From Flagellimonas zhangzhouensis (lineage in GTDB: Bacteria; Bacteroidota; Bacteroidia; Flavobacteriales; Flavobacteriaceae), in NCBI RefSeq assembly GCF_900102925.1, contig NZ_FNKI01000001.1, positions 682,001-746,000 on the forward strand: 64,000 nt of DNA. Reading direction: 5' to 3'. The notes beneath the pieces are model-generated. The model did not search any database, was not told where the DNA came from, and saw only the letters and a list, made by a program, of their open reading frames with translations. Below, one piece after another: positions 26,505 through 35,307 of this stretch. The number at the start of each line of letters is the position of its first letter. The stretch's first letter is position 1. The position numbers and the translations under genes were made by a program.

Positions 26505-27035
26505 TTAAGCAATGTTGATTTTGGTCTTTTCTATTTTTTCTCTCAAAATTGATTTGGCCCTTGCCAAGTTCGATTTTGATGTTCCTGTGGATGTTCCCAA
26601 CATCTCACTGATTTCTTTGTGACTAAAGCCATCCAAAACATATAGGTTAAAGGTTATCCTATATTTGTTGGGTAACTCTTGAATATGTTGTAATAATGTT
26701 GATAAGCTAATATCTGTCCCTTCTGTTTCCACCTCATGGCTTTCTTCCATATTATCGGTAACTACATTCAGGAATTGGTCTTTACGGTATTTTTGTAGTA
26801 CCGTATTTACGGTGATCCGCTTGATCCAACCTTCAAAGGAGCCTTTAAATTGAAACTGGTCTATTTTGTCAAAAATGGTCATAAAGCTATCATGGAGGTT
26901 GTCTTCAGCCTCCGCCTTATTCTTGGAATACTTTAGACACATTCCGAAAAGTACACTTGAATATCTTCTGTACAGTTCAGCCTGCGCTTGCCGTTCCCCT
27001 TTTTTGCAATTATGTATCAGTTCATCAAGATCCAA
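26505..27035 (-). CDS. ECF-type RNA polymerase sigma factor
   Basis: The 176 aa protein has sigma region 2 (YRRYSSVLFGMCLKYSKNKA then DNLHDSFMTIFDKI) and region 4 (LPNKYRITFNLYVLDGFSHK then EISEMLGTSTGTSKSNL, the helix-turn-helix). The segment between them is short, as in extracytoplasmic-function sigma factors. It would direct RNA polymerase to a small set of envelope or stress promoters. It is the first gene of a two-gene operon with the TM/beta-barrel protein. Confidence 0.93.
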   Translation of the reverse strand: MDLDELIHNCKKGERQAQAELYRRYSSVLFGMCLKYSKNKAEAEDNLHDSFMTIFDKIDQFQFKGSFEGWIKRITVNTVLQKYRKDQFLNVVTDNMEESHEVETEGTDISLSTLLQHIQELPNKYRITFNLYVLDGFSHKEISEMLGTSTGTSKSNLARAKSILREKIEKTKINIA

Positions 27036-27072
27036 ATGTTGGTCAATTTTGGATTATGTAAAGTTCTTTTTC

Positions 27073-27507
27073 TTATGGATTTGTTCCTTCAACAGGTACA
27101 GTGTATTCAATAAATTGTGGATTGCCGTTTGCATCATCCCCTGCATAAAACCTAAAATTGTACTCATCGGTATAGATTACACTAAACCGCAATGTAGCCG
27201 TTACTTCTTCAATTGCTTCGGTGCATGCTACATCCTGATCTGTCAAAACAGAGCCAATAACTACAACATCCCTTCCTGTTTGTGTAGTCTTGGTTACATC
27301 AAAACCTTCAAAATAGGTGCAACCGTTGGGTCTGTAAAACAAAACATCGATATCGTAGGTCTTCCCGAGCTCAAAAAATTCGGGCATATCAGCCTCAATA
27401 ACATCTAAGGTAGTAAAGTAAAAATTGGGGGAGTCATCATCCGAACTACAAGAAACGAACCATGAGAATGCCACTACATACATAATGGACATAAAAACTT
27501 TTTTCAT
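27073..27507 (-). CDS. Small lipoprotein of unknown function
   Basis: The 144 aa protein starts at the ATG at 27505-27507 (MKKVFMSIMYVV). Its lipobox is FVSC, followed by SSDDDSP, an acidic stretch like the lipoprotein export signal that sends Bacteroidota lipoproteins to the cell surface. The mature part is about 125 aa of predicted beta strands with two Cys (in GCTYFEG and VACTEA) that could form a disulfide. I recognise no family. It lies 37 bases upstream of the sigma factor gene and could be cotranscribed. Confidence 0.7.
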   Translation of the reverse strand: MKKVFMSIMYVVAFSWFVSCSSDDDSPNFYFTTLDVIEADMPEFFELGKTYDIDVLFYRPNGCTYFEGFDVTKTTQTGRDVVVIGSVLTDQDVACTEAIEEVTATLRFSVIYTDEYNFRFYAGDDANGNPQFIEYTVPVEGTNP

Positions 27508-27606
27508 AATCAAAAATCCTTTTATTCCCTAGATGTACTGTAATAGTAAGGGTTGCGTGGGATTTTGCCAACCAAAAGTTAATCTGCCCAAAAAAACGAT
27601 GAAATG

Positions 27607-28614
27607 TTATTCGTTCACCGCGGCAATGGCTTCTCTGATTTTGCCTTCTAATTCTTCCGAAAGTTCAGGATTGTCCAAAAGCAAAGCTTTGACGGCGTCT
27701 CTACCTTGTCCCAGTTTGGTATCTCCATAACTGAACCAAGAACCGCTCTTTTTAACAATCTCATAAGCAACACCTAAATCCAAGATTTCTCCAATTTTTG
27801 AGATGCCTTCTCCATACATAATGTCGAATTCGGCAGTTTTAAATGGAGGTGCAACCTTGTTTTTCACCACTTTTACTCGGGTCTTGTTTCCTTGAACATC
27901 GCCATCGGTATTTTTAATTTGTGTGGAACGTCTGATGTCCAATCGAACCGAAGCATAGAATTTAAGGGCATTACCCCCAGTAGTGGTTTCAGGGTTTCCG
28001 AACATTACACCAATTTTTTCCCGTAGCTGGTTAATAAAGATTACGGTACAATTGGTTTTGCTTATGGTTGAGGTCAATTTTCGCAAAGCTTGCGACATCA
28101 AACGAGCGTGCAATCCCATTTTGGAATCGCCCATTTCCCCTTCGATCTCACTTTTTGGAGTAAGCGCGGCAACAGAATCGACAATTACAATGTCGATAGC
28201 CCCAGAGCGAATCAAGTTATCCGCAATTTCCAAAGCTTGCTCACCGTGATCGGGTTGAGATATGATCAAGTTATCGATATCCACACCCAATTTTTTGGCA
28301 TAAAAGCGATCAAAAGCATGTTCAGCATCAATAAAGGCTGCTATACCTCCTGCTTTTTGTGCCTCGGCAATCGCATGCAAGGTCAAAGTAGTTTTACCCG
28401 AAGATTCAGGTCCGTAAATTTCAATCACCCTTCCTCTAGGATAACCTCCAACGCCTAATGCAATATCCAGTCCCAACGATCCAGAAGAAATTACCTCTAC
28501 ATCTTCAACAACACTATCGCCCATTTTCATTACGGCACCTTTACCGTAAGTCTTGTCCAATTTATCCAGGGTAAGTTTAAGGGCTTTTAATTTTGCTTCT
28601 TTTTCGTTGCTCAT
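27607..28614 (-). CDS. recA: Recombinase RecA
   Basis: The 335 aa protein starts at the ATG at 28612-28614 ([10 protein letters not shown]); the longer in-frame extension is not conserved in character. Walker A is GPESSGKTT near residue 67, Walker B is [12 protein letters not shown] near residue 140, and the DNA-binding L2 loop includes [17 protein letters not shown]. The acidic C-terminal tail is short, as usual in Bacteroidota. RecA catalyses strand exchange and supports DNA uptake together with DprA. A matching promoter lies upstream. Confidence 0.98.
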   Translation of the reverse strand: MSNEKEAKLKALKLTLDKLDKTYGKGAVMKMGDSVVEDVEVISSGSLGLDIALGVGGYPRGRVIEIYGPESSGKTTLTLHAIAEAQKAGGIAAFIDAEHAFDRFYAKKLGVDIDNLIISQPDHGEQALEIADNLIRSGAIDIVIVDSVAALTPKSEIEGEMGDSKMGLHARLMSQALRKLTSTISKTNCTVIFINQLREKIGVMFGNPETTTGGNALKFYASVRLDIRRSTQIKNTDGDVQGNKTRVKVVKNKVAPPFKTAEFDIMYGEGISKIGEILDLGVAYEIVKKSGSWFSYGDTKLGQGRDAVKALLLDNPELSEELEGKIREAIAAVNE

Positions 28615-28634
28615 AGTAAAAATCGTTAGGAAGG

Positions 28635-28667
28635 CTAAAATACCATTTCTTTCTACATGCGACAAAA
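28635..28667 (-). promoter_or_regulatory. recA promoter
   Basis: On the minus strand a TTTTG -33 box (28663-28667) is followed after 20 bases by TATTTTAG (28635-28642), one base off the TAnnTTTG consensus, 20 bases before the recA ATG. I see no obvious LexA-type palindrome over it. Confidence 0.55.
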
Positions 28668-28790
28668 GGCACGCAACCTTTTTAATAACAATGTATCTAA
28701 AGGGTACTAACTCATATACATAGAGCTTTTAAGCTCGAATTTGCTAAGGAGGGAAGAAAATACGCTATGTTAATGTTTTAATGGATTAAG

Positions 28791-28821
28791 AAGGGTTTCT
28801 TTAAAGAAGCCCTTTTTATTT
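28791..28821 (+). terminator. Intrinsic terminator without an upstream gene
   Basis: AAGGGTTTCTTT and AAAGAAGCCCTT pair into a 12-bp stem followed by TTTATTT on the plus strand. The only gene upstream, recA, is transcribed away from it, so no plus-strand coding gene ends here. It may end a small RNA starting in 28670-28780, or it may stop readthrough before trhO. Confidence 0.7.
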
Positions 28822-28847
28822 GCCCTCTTTTTTTAATTGTATCTTTG
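28819..28847 (+). promoter_or_regulatory. trhO promoter
   Basis: TTTG at 28819-28822 and TATCTTTG at 28840-28847, 17 bases apart, match the Bacteroidota -33 and -7 boxes. They overlap the tail of the terminator and leave a leader of about 40 bases before the ATG at 28895. Confidence 0.6.
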
Positions 28848-28894
28848 CCCACATTTTACAGCATACCATTCTTAAACTTAAATATTGATATAGC

Positions 28895-29926
28895 ATGCAA
28901 CTGTACAATACGCTAAGTGCCAAAGAAAGGGAAAAACTTATTGAGGAAGCCGGAAAAGACCGGTTGACCATCTCTTTCTATGCATATGCACATATAGGTA
29001 ACCCGAGAATACTGAGAGATCATTTGTTCATTACTTGGAATGAAATGGAAGTATTGGGTAGAATTTATGTCGCCAAAGAAGGCATCAACGCACAACTTTC
29101 CGTTCCAGCAGAAAATTTTGAAAAGTTCAAAACCCATTTGGACAGTATTTCCTTTTTGGAGAATGTGAGGTTAAACATAGCCATTGAACAAGACAATAAA
29201 TCCTTTCTAAAACTAAAGGTAAAAGTTCGCGATAAAATCGTCGCAGATGGATTGAACGATGACACTTTCGATGTGACCAACAAGGGTGTTCATGTGAACG
29301 CTTTAAGGTTCAACGAGCTGATTGAAGATCCAGACACTGTTTTAGTGGATATGAGAAACCATTACGAAAGTGAGATTGGCCATTTTAAAAATGCCATCAC
29401 TCCTGATGTGGATACCTTTCGTGACTCTTTGGATATTATCGAGCAAGATTTGGCCGAACACAAAGAGGATAAAAAATTGGTGATGTACTGCACAGGAGGA
29501 ATCCGTTGCGAAAAAGCCAGTGCCTATTACAAGCACAAGGGGTTTAAAAATGTATTTCAGCTAGAAGGTGGAATTATTGAATACACTCGACAAGTGCGAG
29601 AGCAAAATCTTGAAAACAAATTCAAGGGCAAAAACTTTGTTTTCGACCACCGAAGAGGTGAGCGAATTTCAGAAGAAGTAATTGCGCATTGCCATCAATG
29701 TGGAAAGCCTTGCGACACCCATGTAAATTGTGCTAACGAAGCCTGTCATTTATTGTTTATCCAATGTGACGAATGTGCACAGGCCATGGATAATTGTTGT
29801 TCCGTTGAGTGTCAAGAAACCAATGCCTTGCCATACGAAGAGCAAAAAGCATTAAGAAAAGGGAAGGGTGCCAGCAATAAAATATTCAAAAAGGGTAGAT
29901 CTCCTGTATTGAAATACAAGAAGTAG
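28895..29926 (+). CDS. trhO: tRNA uridine(34) hydroxylase TrhO (rhodanese-like)
   Basis: The 343 aa protein has the N-terminal UPF0176 domain (ISFYAYAHIGNP, IYVAKEGINAQLS), a rhodanese domain with the active-site loop CTGGIRCEKA (Cys199 and Cys205) and a Cys-rich C-terminal tail with several CxxC pairs, probably metal-binding. TrhO introduces 5-hydroxyuridine at position 34 of certain tRNAs using O2. The Cys-rich tail from about residue 265 is typical of this family. Confidence 0.93.
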   Translation: MQLYNTLSAKEREKLIEEAGKDRLTISFYAYAHIGNPRILRDHLFITWNEMEVLGRIYVAKEGINAQLSVPAENFEKFKTHLDSISFLENVRLNIAIEQDNKSFLKLKVKVRDKIVADGLNDDTFDVTNKGVHVNALRFNELIEDPDTVLVDMRNHYESEIGHFKNAITPDVDTFRDSLDIIEQDLAEHKEDKKLVMYCTGGIRCEKASAYYKHKGFKNVFQLEGGIIEYTRQVREQNLENKFKGKNFVFDHRRGERISEEVIAHCHQCGKPCDTHVNCANEACHLLFIQCDECAQAMDNCCSVECQETNALPYEEQKALRKGKGASNKIFKKGRSPVLKYKK

Positions 29927-30020
29927 CATTTCTATGCTGCTTTAAATTGTACTATATTTACCTAAGAATTATTTATGAACCCTATTGAGGTAATTTTCAA
30001 AAAGATAAAGATTTTTAATT

Positions 30021-30085
30021 GTCACATCGAGCGCAGTCGAGATGTGCATTAAGATTCAGATGTTCTCGACTGCGCTCGAACTGAC
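30021..30085 (+). repeat. Full palindromic repeat (TCGAGCGCAGTCGAGA family)
   Basis: The exact 16-base arms TCGAGCGCAGTCGAGA and TCTCGACTGCGCTCGA enclose a 21-base centre, with GTCA and TGAC at the outer ends. The copy lies 36 bases before the ricT start. The same arms occur at 18276-18348. Confidence 0.85.
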
Positions 30086-30121
30086 ATCATCTTTTGAAGA
30101 ATCTCAATCAAGATACGAAAT

Positions 30122-31288
30122 ATGGCGTGTAGCAGTTGTTCAACCGGCAAGGATGGACAACCGCGTGGTTGCAAGAACAATGGTACTTGCGGCACTGATG
30201 GTTGTAACAAGCTGACAGTCTTTGACTGGCTTTCCAATATGTCGTTGCCCAACGGTCAAAAAACTTTTGATTGTGTTGAGGTACGTTTCAAAAATAGCAG
30301 AAAGGAATTTTATAGAAATGCGGAAGGATTATCCTTATCCATCGGTGATGTAGTGGCCGTGCAAGCCAAATCAGGTCACGACGTGGGCATGGTTACGCTT
30401 ACTGGAGAGTTGGTTCGCATTCAAATGAAGCGAAAGAAAGTTTCTCCAGACGATAAGGAACTTCCAAAAATTTACCGAAAAGCGACCCAACGTGATATTG
30501 ATATCTGGCAAAAATGCCGTGATCGCGAAGAGGAAATCAAAAAACGTTCCCGGGAGATTGCCATTTCACTTAAACTCGAAATGAAATTGAGCGATGTTGA
30601 ATTTCAAGGTGATGGATCCAAAGCAACCTTTTACTACACTGCGGAAGATCGCGTTGATTTTAGGCAATTGATCAAGGATATGGCCAAAGCTTTCGGCATC
30701 CGAATAGAAATGCGCCAAATCGGATATCGTCAAGAAGCCCAACGTTTGGGAGGAATTGGTTCCTGTGGACGTGAATTGTGTTGTTCTACTTGGTTGACCG
30801 ATTTTAGATCGGTAAGCACAGCTTCGGCCCGTTACCAACAATTGGCTTTGAATCCTCAAAAATTAGCTGGGCAATGTGGTAAATTAAAATGTTGCCTCAA
30901 CTATGAGCTCGATATGTACATGGAGGCTTTGAAAAACTTTCCTCCATCAGACAGCAAACTCAAAACCAAAAAAGGAATTGCTTTTTGCCAAAAGGCAGAT
31001 ATTTTCAAGGAAACTCTTTGGTTTTCATACAAAGATGAACCAGCCAATTGGCACACATTGACCAAAGACCAAGTGCTGGAAATTTTGGAGTTGAACAAGA
31101 AAAATGAAAAAATAGAAAGCCTAGAGGAATATGCCTCTGACAATGTGGATGTGGATGAGGAGAAAATGGCATTTGAAAATGTGGTGGGTCAAGATAGCCT
31201 TACCCGATTTGATCGTCCCAAAAAGAAAAAAAGAAGGAACAAAAAACGTAGAAAGCCAAATCCTAAAGCATCTTCCAATGCGAAATAG
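30122..31288 (+). CDS. ricT: RicT/YaaT, PSP1-domain protein
   Basis: The 388 aa protein has a Cys-rich N-terminus (MACSSCSTGKDG, GCKNNGTCGTDGC), a PSP1 domain at about residues 50-270 with the signature GGIGSCGRELCCSTWL and GQCGKLKCCLNYE, and a Lys/Arg-rich tail (KKKKRRNKKRRKPN). In Bacillus, RicT with RicA and RicF binds Fe-S clusters and assists RNA processing; the conserved Cys here fit metal binding. The role in Bacteroidota is unproven. Its last codons overlap the gldH start. Confidence 0.9.
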   Translation: MACSSCSTGKDGQPRGCKNNGTCGTDGCNKLTVFDWLSNMSLPNGQKTFDCVEVRFKNSRKEFYRNAEGLSLSIGDVVAVQAKSGHDVGMVTLTGELVRIQMKRKKVSPDDKELPKIYRKATQRDIDIWQKCRDREEEIKKRSREIAISLKLEMKLSDVEFQGDGSKATFYYTAEDRVDFRQLIKDMAKAFGIRIEMRQIGYRQEAQRLGGIGSCGRELCCSTWLTDFRSVSTASARYQQLALNPQKLAGQCGKLKCCLNYELDMYMEALKNFPPSDSKLKTKKGIAFCQKADIFKETLWFSYKDEPANWHTLTKDQVLEILELNKKNEKIESLEEYASDNVDVDEEKMAFENVVGQDSLTRFDRPKKKKRRNKKRRKPNPKASSNAK

Positions 31289-31766
31289 TTTTTTAATCCT
31301 ACTGGCTGCCGTGTTTACGTTGGCATCTTGTAACGATTTGTTGATCTATTCAGAATATGAACCCATTACAGATGGAAAATGGGAAATTGATAATCCTGTT
31401 CATTTCGAATTTTCAGGACTGGATTCAACAGCCACTTACAACATGTTTATCAACGTTCGGAATGACGATTCTTTCCAGTTCAGCAATTTATTTTTAATTA
31501 CGGAGTTAGAATATCCTGAAGGAAATACCATAAAGGATACTTTGGAATATAAGATGGCAGAACCGACTGGTGAATGGCTTGGAAAAGGTACGGGAGGAGT
31601 AAAGGAAAACAAATTGTGGTTCAAGGAAAACATCGATTTTAAAGATTCTGGCGTATATAAGGTAAATGTTTCGCACGCCATGCGTAAAAATGGCGAAGTG
31701 GAAGGCCTTCACATTTTGGAAGGAATAACAGATGTTGGTTTGGAAATTGAAAAAGTCCCCAATTAA
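31278..31766 (+). CDS. gldH: Gliding motility lipoprotein GldH
   Basis: The 162 aa protein starts at the ATG at 31278, overlapping the end of ricT by 11 bases. It has a clear lipobox LASC (Cys18). The mature part matches GldH, with SEYEPITDGKWEIDNPVHF (start of the mature region) and a Gly/Trp segment GEWLGKGTGGVKENKLWF. In Flavobacterium johnsoniae GldH is required for gliding. It is followed after two bases by the PBP1A gene, a conserved arrangement in this family. Confidence 0.9.
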   Translation: MRNSFLILLAAVFTLASCNDLLIYSEYEPITDGKWEIDNPVHFEFSGLDSTATYNMFINVRNDDSFQFSNLFLITELEYPEGNTIKDTLEYKMAEPTGEWLGKGTGGVKENKLWFKENIDFKDSGVYKVNVSHAMRKNGEVEGLHILEGITDVGLEIEKVPN

Positions 31767-31768
31767 TA

Positions 31769-34096
31769 ATGGCAAAAAAAGTTCAAAAAAAACAGCAGCA
31801 AAATTTTACCCCGTTTATTAAATGGTTCTGGATTTTATTCGGAACAGGAGTACTTGGTGCAGTGCTCGTTTTTTTATTGGCCTCGTGGGGCATGTTTGGC
31901 GAAATGCCCACATTCGAACGATTGGAAAACCCAGAAACCAATCTAGCTACCGAATTTATCTCTTCGGATGGTGAAACTTTGGGTAAATTATATTTGGACG
32001 ATAACCGAACTCCAGTTTCCTACGATGAATTGCCCCAAAATCTGGTTGATGCTTTGGTAGCAACCGAAGATGCCAGATATTACGACCATTCAGGAATTGA
32101 TGCAAGAGGATTTATAAGAGCTTTGGCCTATTTGGGAAAAAGAGGTGGAGCAAGTACCATTTCGCAACAGCTGGCCAGACAATTGTTTATTGGTGTAAGG
32201 GATAAAGAAAGTACAACCAATGCCATTCTTCAAAAAATCCAGGAATGGGTGATTGCCACTCGTTTGGAACGTAATTATACCAAGGAGGAAATCATTTCCA
32301 TGTATTTGAACATTTATGATTTCAATTACAATGCCGATGGTATTCGTTCTGCAGCAAGAATTTATTTCGGAAAAGAACCACATGAACTTCGGACAGAAGA
32401 ATCTGCAGTTTTGGTGGGCATGCTGAAGAATTCTTCTTATTACAATCCAATGCGCAGGGAAGAGTTGGTGTTCAATCGAAGAAACACCGTTCTTGGGCAA
32501 ATGGCAAAGTACGATTACATCACAGAACAAGAAAAGGACTCTTTGCAGGCTTTGGAGATGAAGATCAATTTTAATCCAGAATCACACAGAGAAGGTTTGG
32601 CCACCTATTTTAGGATGTACATGCAACGCTGGTTGAACAATTGGGTGAAGGAAAATCCAAAACCAGATGGTGAAAACTATAATATTTACTTGGACGGACT
32701 AAAGGTGTACACTACGGTGGATTCCAGAATGCAGAAAAATGCAGAAGAAGCAGTGCAAGAACATATGAAGAACCTCCAAGCGGAGTTTTTCAGACAAAAT
32801 ACACCCAAGCAAAATGCTACAGCACCCTTTTTGGATATTTCCAGGGGCGCAATTGATACCATCATGGAACGCGCGATGAAAGCATCTCCTAGATGGCGAG
32901 TATTAAAACGTGAAGGATTATCAGAAAAGGATATTGAAGCTACTTTTCACAAAAAAACGGAAATGACCGTGTTCGATTGGAACAGTGATTCTTATGAGAA
33001 GGACACCATCATGACCCCGATGGATTCCATCCGTTACTATAAAACTTTCCTTAGAACGTCTATGATGTCAATGGAACCCCAAACAGGACATGTAAAAGCA
33101 TGGGTCGGGGGAATCGATTATAAACATTTTCAATACGATAATGTAATTCAGGGAGCGCGTCAGGCAGGATCTTTATTCAAGCCATTTGTTTATGCTGCGG
33201 CTATTGATCAATTGCGGTATTCCCCTTGCTTTACATTACCAGACAACCAATACAGTATTGAACCTGGAAAACATGGGAATATGGAGGCCTGGACCCCAAA
33301 AAATTCAGTAGGTGAATATTCAGGTGAAAATATGACCTTGAAAAATGCATTGGCTAATTCGGTAAATACCATCACAGCGCAGCTAATAGATCGCGTTGGA
33401 CCTGGAGCTGTAGTTGCATTGGCAAAAAACATGGGCATTAAAAAGGAAATCCCAGCAGTGCCCTCTATCGCATTGGGTGTGGCAGATGTAAGTGTTTATG
33501 ATATGGTTGGGGCTTTTGGTACCTATGCCAATCAAGGGGTGTATGTAAAACCAGTTATGGTAACCCGAATCGAAGACAAAAATGGAAGTGTGCTTTATGA
33601 ATACACTCCAGAAACCAAAGATGTGTTGAGTAAGGAGGTGGCCTATGCCATGGTCAATCTTTTGGAAGGGGTGACACTATCGGGTTCGGGTGTCCGATTA
33701 CGAAACGACTATAATAAGAACAATGCTTTTTATAAAAGAGTAATAACAGGTTATCCATACAACTTTACCAATCCAATTGCAGGAAAAACAGGAACCACAC
33801 AAAACCAAAGTGATGGTTGGTTTATGGGTATGGTGCCCAACTTGGTTACAGGTGTTTGGGTCGGTGGAGAAGATCGTTCCATTCACTTTCGCAGTATAAC
33901 AGAAGGTCAAGGTGCAGCCATGGCGTTACCTATTTGGGGAACGTACATGAAAAAGAACTATGCGAATGAAGAAATTGGAGTTTCTAAAGATGCATTTGAA
34001 GTGCCTGAAGATATGTCTATTAACTTAGATTGTACGCAACAGGCTGAAGAGGAAAAAATAGAAACGGAAGATGATTTGGACGATTTGGATTTCTAA
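31769..34096 (+). CDS. Penicillin-binding protein 1A, bifunctional
   Basis: The 775 aa class A PBP has a cytoplasmic Lys/Gln-rich N-terminus, a membrane helix at about 18-40, a GT51 glycosyltransferase domain (EDARYYDHSGIDARGF with the catalytic Glu, then GGASTISQQLARQLF) and a transpeptidase domain with GSLFKPF (SxxK), SVN and KTGTT. It polymerises and cross-links peptidoglycan in the periplasm. The acidic C-terminal tail is short. It ends the ricT-gldH operon and is followed by a terminator. Confidence 0.96.
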   Translation: MAKKVQKKQQQNFTPFIKWFWILFGTGVLGAVLVFLLASWGMFGEMPTFERLENPETNLATEFISSDGETLGKLYLDDNRTPVSYDELPQNLVDALVATEDARYYDHSGIDARGFIRALAYLGKRGGASTISQQLARQLFIGVRDKESTTNAILQKIQEWVIATRLERNYTKEEIISMYLNIYDFNYNADGIRSAARIYFGKEPHELRTEESAVLVGMLKNSSYYNPMRREELVFNRRNTVLGQMAKYDYITEQEKDSLQALEMKINFNPESHREGLATYFRMYMQRWLNNWVKENPKPDGENYNIYLDGLKVYTTVDSRMQKNAEEAVQEHMKNLQAEFFRQNTPKQNATAPFLDISRGAIDTIMERAMKASPRWRVLKREGLSEKDIEATFHKKTEMTVFDWNSDSYEKDTIMTPMDSIRYYKTFLRTSMMSMEPQTGHVKAWVGGIDYKHFQYDNVIQGARQAGSLFKPFVYAAAIDQLRYSPCFTLPDNQYSIEPGKHGNMEAWTPKNSVGEYSGENMTLKNALANSVNTITAQLIDRVGPGAVVALAKNMGIKKEIPAVPSIALGVADVSVYDMVGAFGTYANQGVYVKPVMVTRIEDKNGSVLYEYTPETKDVLSKEVAYAMVNLLEGVTLSGSGVRLRNDYNKNNAFYKRVITGYPYNFTNPIAGKTGTTQNQSDGWFMGMVPNLVTGVWVGGEDRSIHFRSITEGQGAAMALPIWGTYMKKNYANEEIGVSKDAFEVPEDMSINLDCTQQAEEEKIETEDDLDDLDF

Positions 34097-34118
34097 TTCA
34101 ATTCTAAAACGATTAAAT

Positions 34119-34158
34119 AAAGCCCCAAGCATATCGAAATTTGCTTGGGGCTTTTTTA
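34119..34158 (+). terminator. Intrinsic terminator after the PBP1A gene
   Basis: AAAGCCCCAAGCA and TGCTTGGGGCTTTT form a strong stem with a 10-base loop, followed by a T-run. It ends the ricT-gldH-PBP operon. Confidence 0.92.
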
Positions 34159-34196
34159 TTAATATCGTAATTTCAGTCAATCATAAATAAGAAATA

Positions 34197-34904
34197 ATGA
34201 TTAGAAAAACAGTTGCAAATGTCCAAGAAGCGGTAGATGGAGTTAAGGACGGGATGACTTTTATGTTAGGTGGTTTTGGTCTTTGCGGTATTCCTGAAAA
34301 TGCTATTGCCGAATTGGTGCGATTGGGCATTAAGGATATTACCTGTATTTCAAACAATGCGGGAGTAGATGATTTTGGATTGGGCTTGTTGCTTCAAAAA
34401 CATCAGATAAAAAAAATGATTTCCTCCTATGTTGGGGAAAACGAAGAGTTTGAAAGGCAAATGCTAAGTGGTGAATTGGAGGTGGAACTTACCCCTCAAG
34501 GCACTTTGGCAGAAAAGTGCAGAGCTGCACAAGCTGGGTTTCCTGCTTTTTATACTCCTGCAGGCTATGGTACCGAAGTTTCAGAAGGAAAAGAAACGAG
34601 GGAGTTCGATGGTAAAATGTATGTTTTGGAACCTGCTTTTAAGGCCGATTTCGCTTTTGTAAAAGCATGGAAGGGAGATGAGGCAGGCAATTTAATTTTT
34701 AAGGGCACAGCACGCAATTTTAATCCCTGTATGTGTGGGGCGGCTACCATTACAGTGGCTGAGGTAGAGGAGTTGCTTCCAGCTGGAAGTTTAGATCCCA
34801 ATGAAATTCATATTCCAGGAATATTTGTGAGTCGAATTTTCCAAGGAGAAAAATATGAGAAGCGAATTGAACAAAGAACTGTTCGAAAATTGGAATCAAT
34901 GTAA
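34197..34904 (+). CDS. scoA: 3-oxoacid CoA-transferase subunit A
   Basis: The 235 aa protein is the alpha subunit of a family I CoA-transferase, with the Gly-rich [14 protein letters not shown] loop near residue 21, the [14 protein letters not shown] motif and [15 protein letters not shown]. With subunit B it moves CoA between succinyl-CoA and acetoacetate. The B subunit gene begins about 400 bases downstream, with a four-helix-bundle gene between them; usually the two subunit genes are adjacent. Confidence 0.94.
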   Translation: MIRKTVANVQEAVDGVKDGMTFMLGGFGLCGIPENAIAELVRLGIKDITCISNNAGVDDFGLGLLLQKHQIKKMISSYVGENEEFERQMLSGELEVELTPQGTLAEKCRAAQAGFPAFYTPAGYGTEVSEGKETREFDGKMYVLEPAFKADFAFVKAWKGDEAGNLIFKGTARNFNPCMCGAATITVAEVEELLPAGSLDPNEIHIPGIFVSRIFQGEKYEKRIEQRTVRKLESM

Positions 34905-34914
34905 AAATTAATCA

Positions 34915-35271
34915 ATGATAAAAAGGGAAAATGTAATCGTTACCAAATCCGTAGATTTTGCCTTAATGATAATTGATTTTTGTGAAACTCTAGAGAAGGA
35001 ACGCAAATTTGTGGTCGCCAATCAATTACTTAAATCTGGAACAAGTATTGGGGCTAATATTCATGAAGCACAAAATGCAGAAAGCAGAGCGGATTTTATT
35101 CATAAAGTAAAAATTGCGCTAAAAGAACTTGAAGAAGCAAAATATTGGTTGACCCTTTGTGAAAAAGCAGAAAGTTATCCATTTGAAGCCAGATTAAGGG
35201 ATAGTATAAATGAATTAGGACTAATCATGTATAAGATTATAAGTACAAGCAAAAGGAATCTAAAAAATTGA
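34915..35271 (+). CDS. Four-helix-bundle protein (S23/IVS family)
   Basis: The 118 aa protein matches the family first found encoded in intervening sequences of 23S rRNA genes: ANQLLKSGTSIGANIHEAQN, then ADFIHKVKIALKELEEAKYW. It forms a compact four-helix bundle that assembles into a pentamer in known structures. Function is unknown for the stand-alone genes. It lies in the same direction between scoA and scoB, ten bases after scoA, an odd position that suggests a later insertion into the operon. No diversity-generating retroelement parts are nearby. Confidence 0.85.
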   Translation: MIKRENVIVTKSVDFALMIIDFCETLEKERKFVVANQLLKSGTSIGANIHEAQNAESRADFIHKVKIALKELEEAKYWLTLCEKAESYPFEARLRDSINELGLIMYKIISTSKRNLKN

Positions 35272-35307
35272 TTCATTGCTGTATTAAACACATTAGTAAA
35301 TTATTTT

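Noticed and set aside
34915..35271. Avd accessory protein of a diversity-generating retroelement
   Set aside because: Avd proteins are related four-helix bundles, but there is no reverse transcriptase, template or variable repeat within the window.
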